A stretch of 21,983 nt of DNA from an uncultured Collinsella sp. (GTDB lineage Bacteria > Actinomycetota > Coriobacteriia > Coriobacteriales > Coriobacteriaceae), in NCBI GenBank assembly GCA_900544845.1, contig UQWV01000035.1, forward strand, positions 1 to 21,983. Direction: 5' to 3'. Of the stretch, positions 1 through 6,617 are shown in pieces. Made by a program: the position numbers and the translations under genes. The first letter of the stretch is position 1. Every line of letters starts with the position of its first letter. Below the pieces are notes generated by a model that was not told the DNA's origin, made no database searches, and was given only the letters and a program-made list of their open reading frames with translations.

Positions 1-3
1 GCA

Positions 4-39
4 GGCCCCGCCGACCGATTGCAAGCGGTCGGCGGGGCC
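4..39. terminator. GC-rich perfect hairpin, terminator-like
   Basis: A perfect 14-bp inverted repeat (arms 4-17 and 26-39, loop ATTGCAAG). Neither side has a clear T run, so an intrinsic terminator is likely but not proven. It could end a gene lying left of the window, or leftward transcription from the toxin gene at 438-887. Confidence 0.55.
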
Positions 40-76
40 ATTGTGGCTCTTGACAGCGGATTGGGTCATATGAGCG

Positions 77-229
77 ATGGGCACCAAGGCGCAGCAGGCG
101 CTCGCGGCACAGAGAGAAGCGATGAAGCAGGAGTCAGCTCATGCAAGAAGCCGACGCCGCGCGGAAGAGGCTGATGCGCGCTTCGAGCAGCGAAAGCTGA
201 AGCGCAAGCAGAAGCATCGTGGGCATTGA
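77..229 (+). pseudogene. C-terminal remnant of a DUF2992 (YjdF-like) protein
   Basis: A 50-residue frame begins MGTKAQQALAAQRE and ends in a basic tail, KRKQKHRGH. DUF2992/YjdF proteins end in the same way: a TKAQQAL segment, then a charged helix rich in Arg, Glu and Gln, then KHRGR/KHRGH. An intact family member is about 130-150 residues. Here a stop codon sits at 71-73, two codons before the ATG, and no N-terminal domain is visible upstream, so only the tail survives. The family identity is recognised from the motif. The function of YjdF proteins is poorly known. A translated small protein is not excluded, but there is no convincing ribosome site. Confidence 0.6.
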
Positions 230-309
230 TCGCCATCTGCAGCAAGGCAAACCATATACAGCAGCGGCGCCAGTTCCACTTGAAGCCGACGCCGCGTAGA
301 CGCTGATGG
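147..309 (+). repeat. Two spaced copies of GAAGCCGACGCCGCG
   Basis: The 15-mer GAAGCCGACGCCGCG occurs at 147-161, inside the DUF2992 remnant, and again at 282-296. Both copies are followed by a similar segment (GGCTGATG at 168-175, CGCTGATGG at 301-309). The second copy is preceded by an in-frame stop. This looks like a partial, decayed duplication of the DUF2992 tail. The spacing of 135 bases argues against a tandem antitoxin RNA array. Confidence 0.4.
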
Positions 310-437
310 TGACGGCTATGCACGGGCACGGGCGCGCCACCGCACTTCACAGCTTGTTTCTCAAGTATTTGGGACGCACACGCGGCGTTCAAAAATGCGG
401 AGCGACTCCGCATGGCTCGAGACTGAGCCGAGGTGCC

Positions 438-887
438 CTACTTCTCGCTCTCCAGCAGCCCCACGATGCGGTCGATGTCGACGGCAAAGCGAGGCCTTCC
501 CTCGCGCTCGTAGCGGTCGAGGTATGCCTGGCACTCGGAGACGATGCGCTTGGTGTTGCCGTCGATGATGCGCTGGAGCGTCTCGTAGTAGGCCGAGCCC
601 TCGGTCCTGAAGCGGCGCTGGTAGACCTTGGTTATGGGGAACATCTTGATGTAGTGGATGCCGTGGCGGCAGCCGGGGCGCGTCGTGGGGCGGGGTGGCA
701 ACGCAAAGTACTGGTCTTTGGGCGCGTTAGGGGCGATGTTGGAACGCAGCGGCACAGCGAAGTCCCTGCGCTTCCCGCGGAAACGCAGCCTCACCACCAC
801 GATGCAGGGGCGATTGTGCTTAAGCATGAGCTCGCGGTCGCCCTCGACGAGGTCGAAGAAGTCCTGGGAGATGGATACGATCTTCAT
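438..887 (-). CDS. Type III toxin-antitoxin toxin, ToxN/AbiQ/TenpN-like endoribonuclease
   Basis: A 149-residue cytoplasmic protein, close to the 150-175 residues usual for this toxin family. It starts MKIVSIS, as ToxN/AbiQ toxins start MKFYTIS. Further family-like segments are RPCIVVVRL (26-34), a core strand FAVPLRSNI (43-51) that recalls FAIPFRSHI of TenpN toxins, GIHYIKMFPI (76-85), and a C-terminal helix with SECQAYLDRYEREG (117-130). Family members are RNases held inactive by a repeated RNA encoded just upstream, and several block phage. The start is supported by GAAGGGGG about 8-15 bases upstream. The expected tandem-repeat antitoxin RNA is not obvious. The 150 bases upstream instead hold three inverted repeats. 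The family call is by motif memory only, so a related uncharacterised family remains possible. Confidence 0.55.
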   Translation of the reverse strand: MKIVSISQDFFDLVEGDRELMLKHNRPCIVVVRLRFRGKRRDFAVPLRSNIAPNAPKDQYFALPPRPTTRPGCRHGIHYIKMFPITKVYQRRFRTEGSAYYETLQRIIDGNTKRIVSECQAYLDRYEREGRPRFAVDIDRIVGLLESEK

Positions 888-904
888 CGGTTACGCCCCC
901 TTCA

Positions 905-1043
905 TACGAAGCGGGGCCCGCATCGCTGCAGGCCCCTACAGGTGGGCGATATTCTACGCCTTGCGGCACCCCGTCGCCCACGGAGGTTAAACGTACACGT
1001 AAGCCGTACTCTGAAAGCCGCGGCTTCCGGCAAGTAGTTTATA
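905..1043 (-). promoter_or_regulatory. Structured leader and probable promoter of the toxin gene
   Basis: Read leftward, the region has an extended -10 (TGG then TATAAA, at 1046-1038), then a 12-bp palindrome AAGCCGCGGCTT (1015-1026), then an 8-bp inverted repeat (arms 974-981 and 942-949), then a 10-bp hairpin with one wobble pair and a GCGA (GNRA) tetraloop (913-936). The toxin ribosome site follows directly. In type III systems the antitoxin RNA and a leaky terminator lie exactly here. No repeats of ~35 bases are visible, so an antitoxin role is conjecture. The hairpins themselves are read directly. Confidence 0.4.
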
Positions 1044-1376
1044 CCACGAAAGGTCGCTTTCAATGCGCATAGCTCGTAAATAGCACGCGCTGGGCCGTCA
1101 CCCCTGGCCGTTACCCTCCAATCTTCATTGGAGTCAGCAGGTCAATTCATATAATCATGGGGGTTTATCCTAAAGGGAATCAAATTTATACCCCCATAAC
1201 CAAGGAATTATCTATTCCCACTCGATGACTAGGGCCCTGGTGTAATTGGCTGGATCACCGTTCCGGGAACCGGTATCGACCTACCTGTCCGCCAAGCTCC
1301 TTCTTCAGCTTCAGCCTAGTATCTGACTCGCGCCGTTATAAGCGAAAACCGAAGAGATGCGTCTTAGCCAAGAAAA
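1044..1376. other. Intergenic region with two hairpins and an attachment-like sequence
   Basis: No credible gene is seen here. It contains a 7-bp hairpin CTCCAAT-CTTC-ATTGGAG (1116-1133), an 8-bp inverted repeat ATGGGGGT/ACCCCCAT (1157-1164 and 1190-1197), and the guaA-tail-like sequence at 1211-1227. From 1141 the base composition turns AT-richer than the flanks, which fits an island edge. Confidence 0.45.
1211..1227 (-). other. guaA 3'-end-like sequence, possible attachment site remnant
   Basis: TCTATTCCCACTCGATG reads on the minus strand as codons for I-E-W-E then TAG, the usual end of GMP synthase (GuaA). Upstream codons on that strand do not look like GuaA and meet a stop within about 25 codons, so this is not the gene itself. 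Integrative elements that use the guaA 3' end as target leave such copies. Similar sequences start at 15651 and 20405. Confidence 0.45.
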
Positions 1377-1418
1377 TAAGGTTAGCCTTATCTTACTGCA
1401 TGATTCGTGTGTTATAGT
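1377..1418 (+). promoter_or_regulatory. Promoter with DtxR/IdeR-type iron box
   Basis: The 19-mer TAAGGTTAGCCTTATCTTA (1377-1395) matches the DtxR/IdeR consensus TWAGGTWAGSCTWACCTWA at 18 of 19 positions, the exception being T for C at position 15. A -10 candidate TATAGT lies at 1413-1418, which places the -35 region inside the box. Binding of a metal-loaded repressor would then block RNA polymerase. This implies that the methyltransferase operon starting at 1451 is expressed under iron (or manganese) limitation. Confidence 0.6.
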
Positions 1419-1450
1419 TAGATGGCTCTAACTGTTTGGGGGCGACAGCC

Positions 1451-2080
1451 ATGCACGAACGCGAGGGTTTCTGGGACAAGAACGCCGGTCGGTATGACCG
1501 TTTCATGCGAAACGACCGGGCGGCGTATGAGAAGATGTATGGGCTGATCAGGCCGGTGGTGAAAGCAAAAACCGTGCTGGAGGTTGCCACCGGCACGGGG
1601 CTTATCGCAAAGAGCATCGTGAATGCGGCGGCGCACATCGAGGCTACGGACGCTTCTGCAAAGATGATCCTTGAAGCGAAACGGGGCAATCAATCCGCAA
1701 AGCTGCACTTTTCCGTACAAGATATGTTCCGCCTGCCCTATGCACAGAAGTCCTTCGAAGTGGTGATCGCGTCCAACGCGCTTCACATAGTGCCGCATCC
1801 GGAAAAGGCCCTGCAAGAAATCGGGCGGGTGCTGAAGGACGACGGCGTACTCATCGCGCCAACCTTCACCCATGCGGGAAGCTCGGTTTCCGGCAAGGCA
1901 AAAGCCTTTTTCATGAGTATGGCGGGATTCCCCCTCCACAGCAGGTGGACAAGCGAGGAATACCTACGTTTCCTGCGTCAAAACGGCTGGGCGGTACAGA
2001 AAAGCGCGGTGCTGAAGGCCTCGTTCCCGTTGACCTATGCGGAATGCACGAAATCGGAGAGGCCAGATGTCGTTCTTTGA
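1451..2080 (+). CDS. Class I SAM-dependent methyltransferase
   Basis: A 209-residue soluble protein of the UbiE/Methyltransf_11 type. Motif I is VLEVATGTG (42-50), the acidic SAM ribose-binding residue is Asp67 in ATDAS, and a post-motif segment FEVVIASNALHIVPHP spans 102-117. It transfers a methyl group from SAM to an unknown small molecule. The ATG at 1451 is preferred because GGGGGC lies 7-12 bases upstream; an in-frame TTG at 1436 has no such site. The 3' end overlaps the start of the next reading frame, so the two are translationally coupled. The iron box upstream suggests a role in metal acquisition or metallophore chemistry, which is inferred. Codon use is less GC-biased than in the sugar operon, which suggests transfer. 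Confidence 0.8.
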   Translation: MHEREGFWDKNAGRYDRFMRNDRAAYEKMYGLIRPVVKAKTVLEVATGTGLIAKSIVNAAAHIEATDASAKMILEAKRGNQSAKLHFSVQDMFRLPYAQKSFEVVIASNALHIVPHPEKALQEIGRVLKDDGVLIAPTFTHAGSSVSGKAKAFFMSMAGFPLHSRWTSEEYLRFLRQNGWAVQKSAVLKASFPLTYAECTKSERPDVVL

Positions 2081-2318
2081 AAACACCCGCAAGCCCGTGG
2101 GACTCGGCGGAAAACTTATGGTTGCCATGATGAATCTGGGCCACAGCCCTGTGGCGCGATGGGGACTTCGATTTCTACGACTTGCGCCAAATGCCAAGGT
2201 GCTGGATTGCGGCTGCGGCGGCGGGGCGAACATTTTTGCATCCATCCCGCACATGGCGATAGACATGACGGTCATAGCGGCTGTGCTGGCGGCAATTATG
2301 AAAGTTTTTATTCACTGA
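2067..2318 (+). pseudogene. Truncated methyltransferase fused to a membrane-protein tail
   Basis: The frame opens with a good ribosome site (GAGAGG) and MSFFENTRKPVGLGGKLM, a typical start of a class I methyltransferase of gut Firmicutes. It reaches motif I, VLDCGCGGGANI, and then changes character: the last ~25 residues are hydrophobic (MTVIAAVLAAIMKVFIH) and look like the end of an integral membrane protein. The join lies near 2230-2245. The 83-residue product lacks the rest of the Rossmann fold and cannot be an active methyltransferase. An internal deletion that fused two operon genes explains it best. The lost part may have included a transporter gene, as expected for an iron-regulated operon. 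Confidence 0.65.
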
Positions 2319-2329
2319 GGAAGGAACCT

Positions 2330-3160
2330 ATGAAATGTAAAATTGAGAAAAACACCGTGCAGGAGACGCTGATCCTCCCGCTGTATTCTCGAAAGCTGTG
2401 TACGGAGCTGTACCCGAACCTTTACAGGGATGAAACAGCGGTTCGTCTGCTCGACCAGATCGACTACGACTTTTCAGAGGCAGAGAAAAACTCCCGCAGC
2501 CTGATGCAGCGCTTTGGTGCGCTGGAGGTGGCCACACGGCAGAGTGATCTTGCTTTCGAGGTGCGGGATTACCTGAAAGGCCACCCCAATGCGGCGGTGG
2601 TCAATCTGGGCTGCGGGCTGGACAACACCGGCAGAACCTGCGGCAACGGTAGATGCAAGATCTACAATCTGGACTTCCCGGATGTGATTGCCTTGCGACA
2701 GCAGCTACTGCCCGCCGGGGATCGAGAACAAAATATCCCCTGCGACCTGAAAGACACCGCATGGTTTAGCAAAATCGATGCCTCCGGCGGGGCGGTGTTC
2801 TTTGCCTCCGGGGTGTTCTATTACTTTCTAACCCAGCAGGTCCGGGAACTGGTGCGGGGAATGGCGGACGCTTTCCCCGGCAGTGTGCTGGTCTTTGATG
2901 CTGCCAATCGGACGGCAGTAAAGATGATCACAAAAACATGGCTTAAGACTGCAAAAATCAAGGATGTGGGGGCATATTTTGCGGTTTCGGATGCCGCCAA
3001 GGAAATCGGCACGTGGGACAGCCGTCTGCAGGTCACAAGTCGCGGCTATATGCTGGGTTACAACGATTTGAGAGACCCTTCTGTCAGCGGCTTTTTCCGG
3101 TTTCTCGCAAGGGTCGGCGACAACGGGATGAAAATGCAAATCGTGAAAATAAGATTTTGA
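2330..3160 (+). CDS. Class I SAM-dependent methyltransferase, leucine carboxyl methyltransferase-like (PPM1/Tcmp type)
   Basis: A 276-residue soluble protein. It has the LCM-family SAM site VNLGCGLDNTG (91-101), followed by NLDFPDVI (113-120) with the ribose-binding Asp, and ASGVFYYF (159-166), the family's usual post-motif strand. Members methylate carboxylates or hydroxyls of small molecules or proteins. The substrate here is unknown. A GAGGAAGG ribosome site (2317-2324) lies 5 bases before the ATG, so this start is well supported. It is the last gene of the iron-box operon and reads into the terminator at 3176. Homologues are common beside metal ABC transporters in gut Firmicutes, which agrees with the box but is general knowledge, not shown here. 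Confidence 0.8.
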   Translation: MKCKIEKNTVQETLILPLYSRKLCTELYPNLYRDETAVRLLDQIDYDFSEAEKNSRSLMQRFGALEVATRQSDLAFEVRDYLKGHPNAAVVNLGCGLDNTGRTCGNGRCKIYNLDFPDVIALRQQLLPAGDREQNIPCDLKDTAWFSKIDASGGAVFFASGVFYYFLTQQVRELVRGMADAFPGSVLVFDAANRTAVKMITKTWLKTAKIKDVGAYFAVSDAAKEIGTWDSRLQVTSRGYMLGYNDLRDPSVSGFFRFLARVGDNGMKMQIVKIRF

Positions 3161-3175
3161 GAGACAAAAATGCAA

Positions 3176-3224
3176 AAGACGAGCACTTCTTGCCGCTCAA
3201 TTGGCAAGAAGCGCTCGTCTTTTC
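3176..3224. terminator. Strong bidirectional intrinsic terminator
   Basis: Arms 3176-3194 and 3203-3221 form a 19-bp stem with one A-C mismatch and an 8-base loop. TTTTC follows on the plus strand, and on the minus strand the stem is followed by TTTGCATTTTTG. It separates the rightward methyltransferase operon from the leftward sugar operon and probably serves both. Confidence 0.9.
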
Positions 3225-3255
3225 TTAACGCGTTGTATGGCGGAGAGAGCGCAAG

Positions 3256-4140
3256 TTACGCGAGCGCCCTTCTTGCCAGCTCGGCCGCGCCGAGGATTCC
3301 TTGGTCGCCGCCGCAGCCCGGAGCGCAGATGTAGCTCTCTATGTCCTTAAGCTCGGCGGTCTGGATGTAGCCACCCAGATATTCGAGGGTCTTCTTGCGG
3401 ACGATGCCGTAGAGCTGCTCCTGGTGCATCACGCCGCCGCCGAGGACGATGCGGCGAGGCGAGTACATGAGCACGAGGTTCGCGCACATCTGCCCCAGAT
3501 AATCCCCCTCGAGCGCCCACACCTCAGCGTTGTCCGCGAGCTCGGCCGCGGGCTTTCCCCAGCGCGCGGCGATGGCGGGGCCGGAGGCGAGGCCCTCGAG
3601 ACAGCTCGCGTGGCTCGGGCAGACGCAGCGTCCCTCCTCGGTGGGACGGGTCCTTACCAGCATGTGGCCGGCCTCGGGGTGCAGCATGCCGTGAAGGAGC
3701 CTGCCCGCGCACATGACGCCCGCGCCCACGCCGGTGCCGATGGTCACGTAGACGGCGTCCTCGAGCCCCTTGCAGCAGCCGAAGACCGCTTCGCCGAGGC
3801 AGGCAACGTTCACGTCCGTGTCGTAGGCCACCGGAATCCCGAGGGCGTCGGCGAACGCGGCGCGAAGACCATAGCCTCGCCACGCGAGCTTGGGCGTCTG
3901 GAGGATGGAACCGTAGCGCTCATCGTTGGGGTCGACGCAGGTCGGTCCGAAGGCGCCGATGCCCAACGCGTCCACATCGCGGGCGGTGAACCACTCGACC
4001 ATTTGCGGGACGGTCTCGGCGGGCGTAAGCGTCGGGGTCTCCATACGGTCGAGGACCTCGCCGTCGCCGGACACCACGGCACAGACCATCTTGGTCCCGC
4101 CTGCCTCGAGGGCGCCGAGCCTCATTTGCTTTTCGCTCAT
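3256..4140 (-). CDS. ROK-family fructokinase
   Basis: A 294-residue cytoplasmic sugar kinase of the ScrK/GmuE type, making fructose 6-phosphate from fructose and ATP. Visible features are the first phosphate-binding segment GALEAGGTKMVCAV (9-22), the catalytic Asp109 in DTDVNVACLGE (107-117), the ATP loop YVTIGTGVGAG (131-141), HPEAGH (154-159), and a Cys/His cluster CVCPSHASC (172-180) that is the ROK structural zinc site. LGGGV (233-237) is the adenosine motif. Length and the LEAGG start match bacterial ROK fructokinases. The start has AAGGAGG ideally spaced. It is the last gene of the PTS operon and would phosphorylate free fructose released by the upstream GH172 enzyme. Another hexose is possible, since ROK specificity is hard to read from sequence. 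Confidence 0.85.
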   Translation of the reverse strand: MSEKQMRLGALEAGGTKMVCAVVSGDGEVLDRMETPTLTPAETVPQMVEWFTARDVDALGIGAFGPTCVDPNDERYGSILQTPKLAWRGYGLRAAFADALGIPVAYDTDVNVACLGEAVFGCCKGLEDAVYVTIGTGVGAGVMCAGRLLHGMLHPEAGHMLVRTRPTEEGRCVCPSHASCLEGLASGPAIAARWGKPAAELADNAEVWALEGDYLGQMCANLVLMYSPRRIVLGGGVMHQEQLYGIVRKKTLEYLGGYIQTAELKDIESYICAPGCGGDQGILGAAELARRALA

Positions 4141-4158
4141 GTGATCCTCCTTACAAAG

Positions 4159-4192
4159 GGACGCCCGCAGTCATGGTCAACCGCGGGCGTCC
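4159..4192 (-). other. Intercistronic 10-bp hairpin before the kinase gene
   Basis: A perfect 10-bp stem (arms 4159-4168 and 4183-4192, 14-base loop) lies between the kinase and GH172 genes, just upstream of the kinase ribosome site. There is no real T run after it on the minus strand. It could mark an mRNA processing or stabilising site, or weakly attenuate the last gene. Confidence 0.5.
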
Positions 4193-4219
4193 ATAACGTT
4201 GGCTTGTTTCGAGGCGACC

Positions 4220-5344
4220 CTACCTGGGCACGCGGTCCTGCCTTGCGGCAAACGGGGCGAGCACGGCGTGCGGCTCGCTTTGGTACCAGTAGGCGACGGT
4301 GGAGATGTCGTCCTCGCGCTCGTAGAGCTTGATGTCGTCGTTGCCGAGGTCCTGGAACGTCACGCGCAGGTCCTCCTTGAACGAGATCGGGTCGGGAAGG
4401 TGCCACCTGTAGAGGCCGTGCCTGGGCAGCGCGTCGTCGTTGGTCGCGAGCATCGGGTTCGGGTTCGGCTTGCCCGCGCTGAAGCGGTCGCGCGTGGCGT
4501 CGCGCGTCGAGCGGTACGGGTAGCCGGCGAACAGCGTGTTGAAGCACTGCGCCTCGGGCAGCGCGTGGGGCGGCCTGTCGAGGAAGGCCCAGGCACCGCC
4601 GAAGTAGTCCTCGGCTCCCGTCGAGGTGACCGTGGGGAACTCCTCGTCGCCGTCGAGGAAGAACTTCATCTCGCCCTCGCCCCACCAATAGCGCTCCAGG
4701 GCGCACAGGGCCATGTAGGTGCCGACGTAGTAGCCCTTGCCGCGCACGCCGTCGAGCACGGTGTAGTCGACGCCCCTGCGAGTGCTGCGCTCGCGGTTAA
4801 AGCGGGCGTGGAAGTACATGGCGTCGTCCGGCACGTCGGTGAGCGCGTAGTTGAACGTGTAGAAGATGTACTTAATGAACCCGGGGTGCTCGCTCGTAAG
4901 CGTGACCTTGGCGTGCTTCCTGAAGGGCATCTCGAAGTAGCAGTTCATGCCGCCCGTCGGGTTCACGCAGATGGGCATCGAGTTGACGATGGCGCGCTCA
5001 CCGAAGCCGTTGCAGAAGAAGTCGCCGACAGGGCACTCGACCGAGGGGGTCTCCTCGTCGTCCCAGTAGAAGCGCAGCACGAGGTCGCGCATGACGAAGC
5101 TGCCGGCGGCGGTCTTGTCGGGGACGGTCATCCAGATGTGGCGGATGATGCCGGGGCCCTCGATGTCCGCGAGCGTGATGGTCTCGCCGGACTCAAGGGG
5201 CACGCAGCACGAGCCCTTGCGGCCGACGCCGAGGTGGCTGGCCGACATGGCGGCGCGGCCCTTCTCGCCCGTGATGTTCTCGGGGGTGATGGCGCGGCTT
5301 TCCTCACCGCCGTGCATCCACACGTCTTTAAGGAACTCTCTCAT
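4220..5344 (-). CDS. DUF2961 / GH172-family glycoside hydrolase
   Basis: A 374-residue protein with no signal peptide, so it acts in the cytoplasm. It spans the usual DUF2961 fold: GGEESRAITPENITGEKG (12-29), DIEGPGIIRHIWMT (60-73), FYWDDEETPSVECPVGDFF (92-110), then WWGEGEMKFFLDGD (220-233) and TSTGAEDYFGGAW (240-252). The Glu residues in the last two segments are the probable catalytic pair (about Glu225 and Glu245). DUF2961 is now GH172. Characterised members are a difructose dianhydride I synthase/hydrolase from Bifidobacterium and alpha-D-arabinofuranosidases acting on arabinan. The ribosome site GAGGAGG supports the start, and only 12 bases separate it from the IIA gene. Between a PTS and a fructokinase, a fructofuranoside substrate is more likely than arabinan, which is inference. 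Confidence 0.8.
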   Translation of the reverse strand: MREFLKDVWMHGGEESRAITPENITGEKGRAAMSASHLGVGRKGSCCVPLESGETITLADIEGPGIIRHIWMTVPDKTAAGSFVMRDLVLRFYWDDEETPSVECPVGDFFCNGFGERAIVNSMPICVNPTGGMNCYFEMPFRKHAKVTLTSEHPGFIKYIFYTFNYALTDVPDDAMYFHARFNRERSTRRGVDYTVLDGVRGKGYYVGTYMALCALERYWWGEGEMKFFLDGDEEFPTVTSTGAEDYFGGAWAFLDRPPHALPEAQCFNTLFAGYPYRSTRDATRDRFSAGKPNPNPMLATNDDALPRHGLYRWHLPDPISFKEDLRVTFQDLGNDDIKLYEREDDISTVAYWYQSEPHAVLAPFAARQDRVPR

Positions 5345-5356
5345 CGTCGACCTCCT

Positions 5357-5755
5357 CTATTCGTCGTCTTCGCACTCGGCGGAACTGGCACCGTTCACGT
5401 AGACAATCTGCTGGCGCGCCTCGTCGACGAGGGCGTCGAAGTCGAGTTTCTCGTCGGGGCGCGCGAGCGCGACCGTCATGGCGAGCGGGAGGTTGACACC
5501 CGCGATCACGTGGATCCGGTCGGAGGCGAAGCGGGAGAAGCGCTGGTTCACGCTGCCGCCGAGCGCGTCGGTAAGGACGACGACCTCGTCAGTGCCCGAA
5601 AGCGCCGCCTCGACCGCCGCGTCGAGCCCCTCGCCGTTGTCGTTCACGTAGGCGCACACGGCGTTGACGGCGTCGCTCTTACCCGTAAGGAACTCGAGGG
5701 TGTCCTTGAAGCCCTGGGCGAGAAGGGAATGGCTCGCCACAACTATCTTTCTCAT
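5357..5755 (-). CDS. Mannose-family PTS enzyme IIA
   Basis: A 132-residue single-domain IIA of the mannose/fructose/sorbose family. The phosphorylated histidine is His9 in VVASHSLLAQG. The strand VVVLTDALGGSVN (58-70) and the VIAGVNLPLAM segment (83-93) are family hallmarks. It receives phosphate from HPr and passes it to IIB. It is encoded as a separate protein rather than fused to IIB, as in levD-type loci. The ribosome site before the start is weak (AAGAGATTGG). A 26-base gap separates it from IID. The acidic tail SAECEDDE is unusual but harmless. Confidence 0.9.
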   Translation of the reverse strand: MRKIVVASHSLLAQGFKDTLEFLTGKSDAVNAVCAYVNDNGEGLDAAVEAALSGTDEVVVLTDALGGSVNQRFSRFASDRIHVIAGVNLPLAMTVALARPDEKLDFDALVDEARQQIVYVNGASSAECEDDE

Positions 5756-5781
5756 TGATTCACCAATCTCTTGGGTCGAAG

Positions 5782-6615
5782 CTAGGCGAGGATGCCGGCG
5801 GCGGAGGCGACCATCGCGAGGACGATCACCACGAGGATGAGGACCGTCATGCTCGCGTTCTTCTTGGTAAGAAGGTAATACGCGCTTCCCGTGATGGCGG
5901 CGGGGATCATGGCAGGCAGGATCTTGTCGAGCAGCGGCTGAATCTCCATCGAGACGTCGCCGAAGCTGAAGCTAATCGGGCAGGTGACGCCGATGACCGA
6001 GGCGATGAGGCAGCCGACCACGGTGAGGCCGAGCACGGAGGCGGCGGCAGTGAGGTTGGGAAGCTTCTCGCTGAAGTCGGTGACGAGCTTCACGCCCTGC
6101 TTGTAGCCGAACTCGAGGGCGTGCATGCGGACCCAGAAGATGGCCAGGATGAGCGCGAACCAGATGCCGGCTCCCACGGGGTTGCCCTCGATGGCCATGT
6201 AGGCGGCGATGGAGCCCATGATGGTCGGGATCATGGTCATGAGCAGGGAGTCGCCGACGCCGGCGAGCGGTCCCATGGTGCCGATCTTCAGGTCTTGGAC
6301 GGCGTCCGCCGCCGCTAGGCCGTCGCGTTCCTCCATGGCCACGCAGGCGCCAAGGATGATGGCGGCGAGCCAAGGCTGGGTATTGTAGTAGCGGAAGTGG
6401 TTGTTGAGCGCTTGCTTATAGTCCTCGTCGTTCGTGTAGATCTTCCTCAGGACCGGCGAGAGGGCGTAGGCGACTGAGGCGCCCTGCTGGGTCTGGTAGT
6501 TGAAGGTGCACACGCTCATGAGCCAGCGCCAGTTCGCGTTGCGCAGATCCTTCTTGGTGACCTTGTAGCCGGAGGGCTTGCCATCGGCGACGGCGGTGAT
6601 GTTCTCGTTTTCCAT
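5782..6615 (-). CDS. Mannose-family PTS enzyme IID (membrane)
   Basis: A 277-residue membrane subunit, close to the ~280 of ManZ/LevG. It starts with the KVTKKDLRNANWRWLMS segment (19-35) typical of IID, has an NTQPWLAAIILGACVAMEE segment (73-91), and carries the signature GPLAGVGDSLLMTMIPTI (114-131). The C-terminal region holds several hydrophobic stretches. It forms the sugar channel together with IIC. Its start overlaps the ribosome-site region of the IIC stop, with two bases between the genes, so translation is coupled. Confidence 0.9.
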   Translation of the reverse strand: MENENITAVADGKPSGYKVTKKDLRNANWRWLMSVCTFNYQTQQGASVAYALSPVLRKIYTNDEDYKQALNNHFRYYNTQPWLAAIILGACVAMEERDGLAAADAVQDLKIGTMGPLAGVGDSLLMTMIPTIMGSIAAYMAIEGNPVGAGIWFALILAIFWVRMHALEFGYKQGVKLVTDFSEKLPNLTAAASVLGLTVVGCLIASVIGVTCPISFSFGDVSMEIQPLLDKILPAMIPAAITGSAYYLLTKKNASMTVLILVVIVLAMVASAAGILA

Positions 6616-6617
6616 GG

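Noticed and set aside
147..309. The spaced 15-mer repeats as a type III antitoxin RNA array
   Set aside because: They lie downstream of the toxin, are only two, are 135 bases apart, and one falls in a decayed coding tail.
306..1037. Long plus-strand frame of 243 codons opposite the toxin gene
   Set aside because: It is the antisense of the toxin frame in GC-rich DNA. The minus-strand frame has the ribosome site and family motifs.
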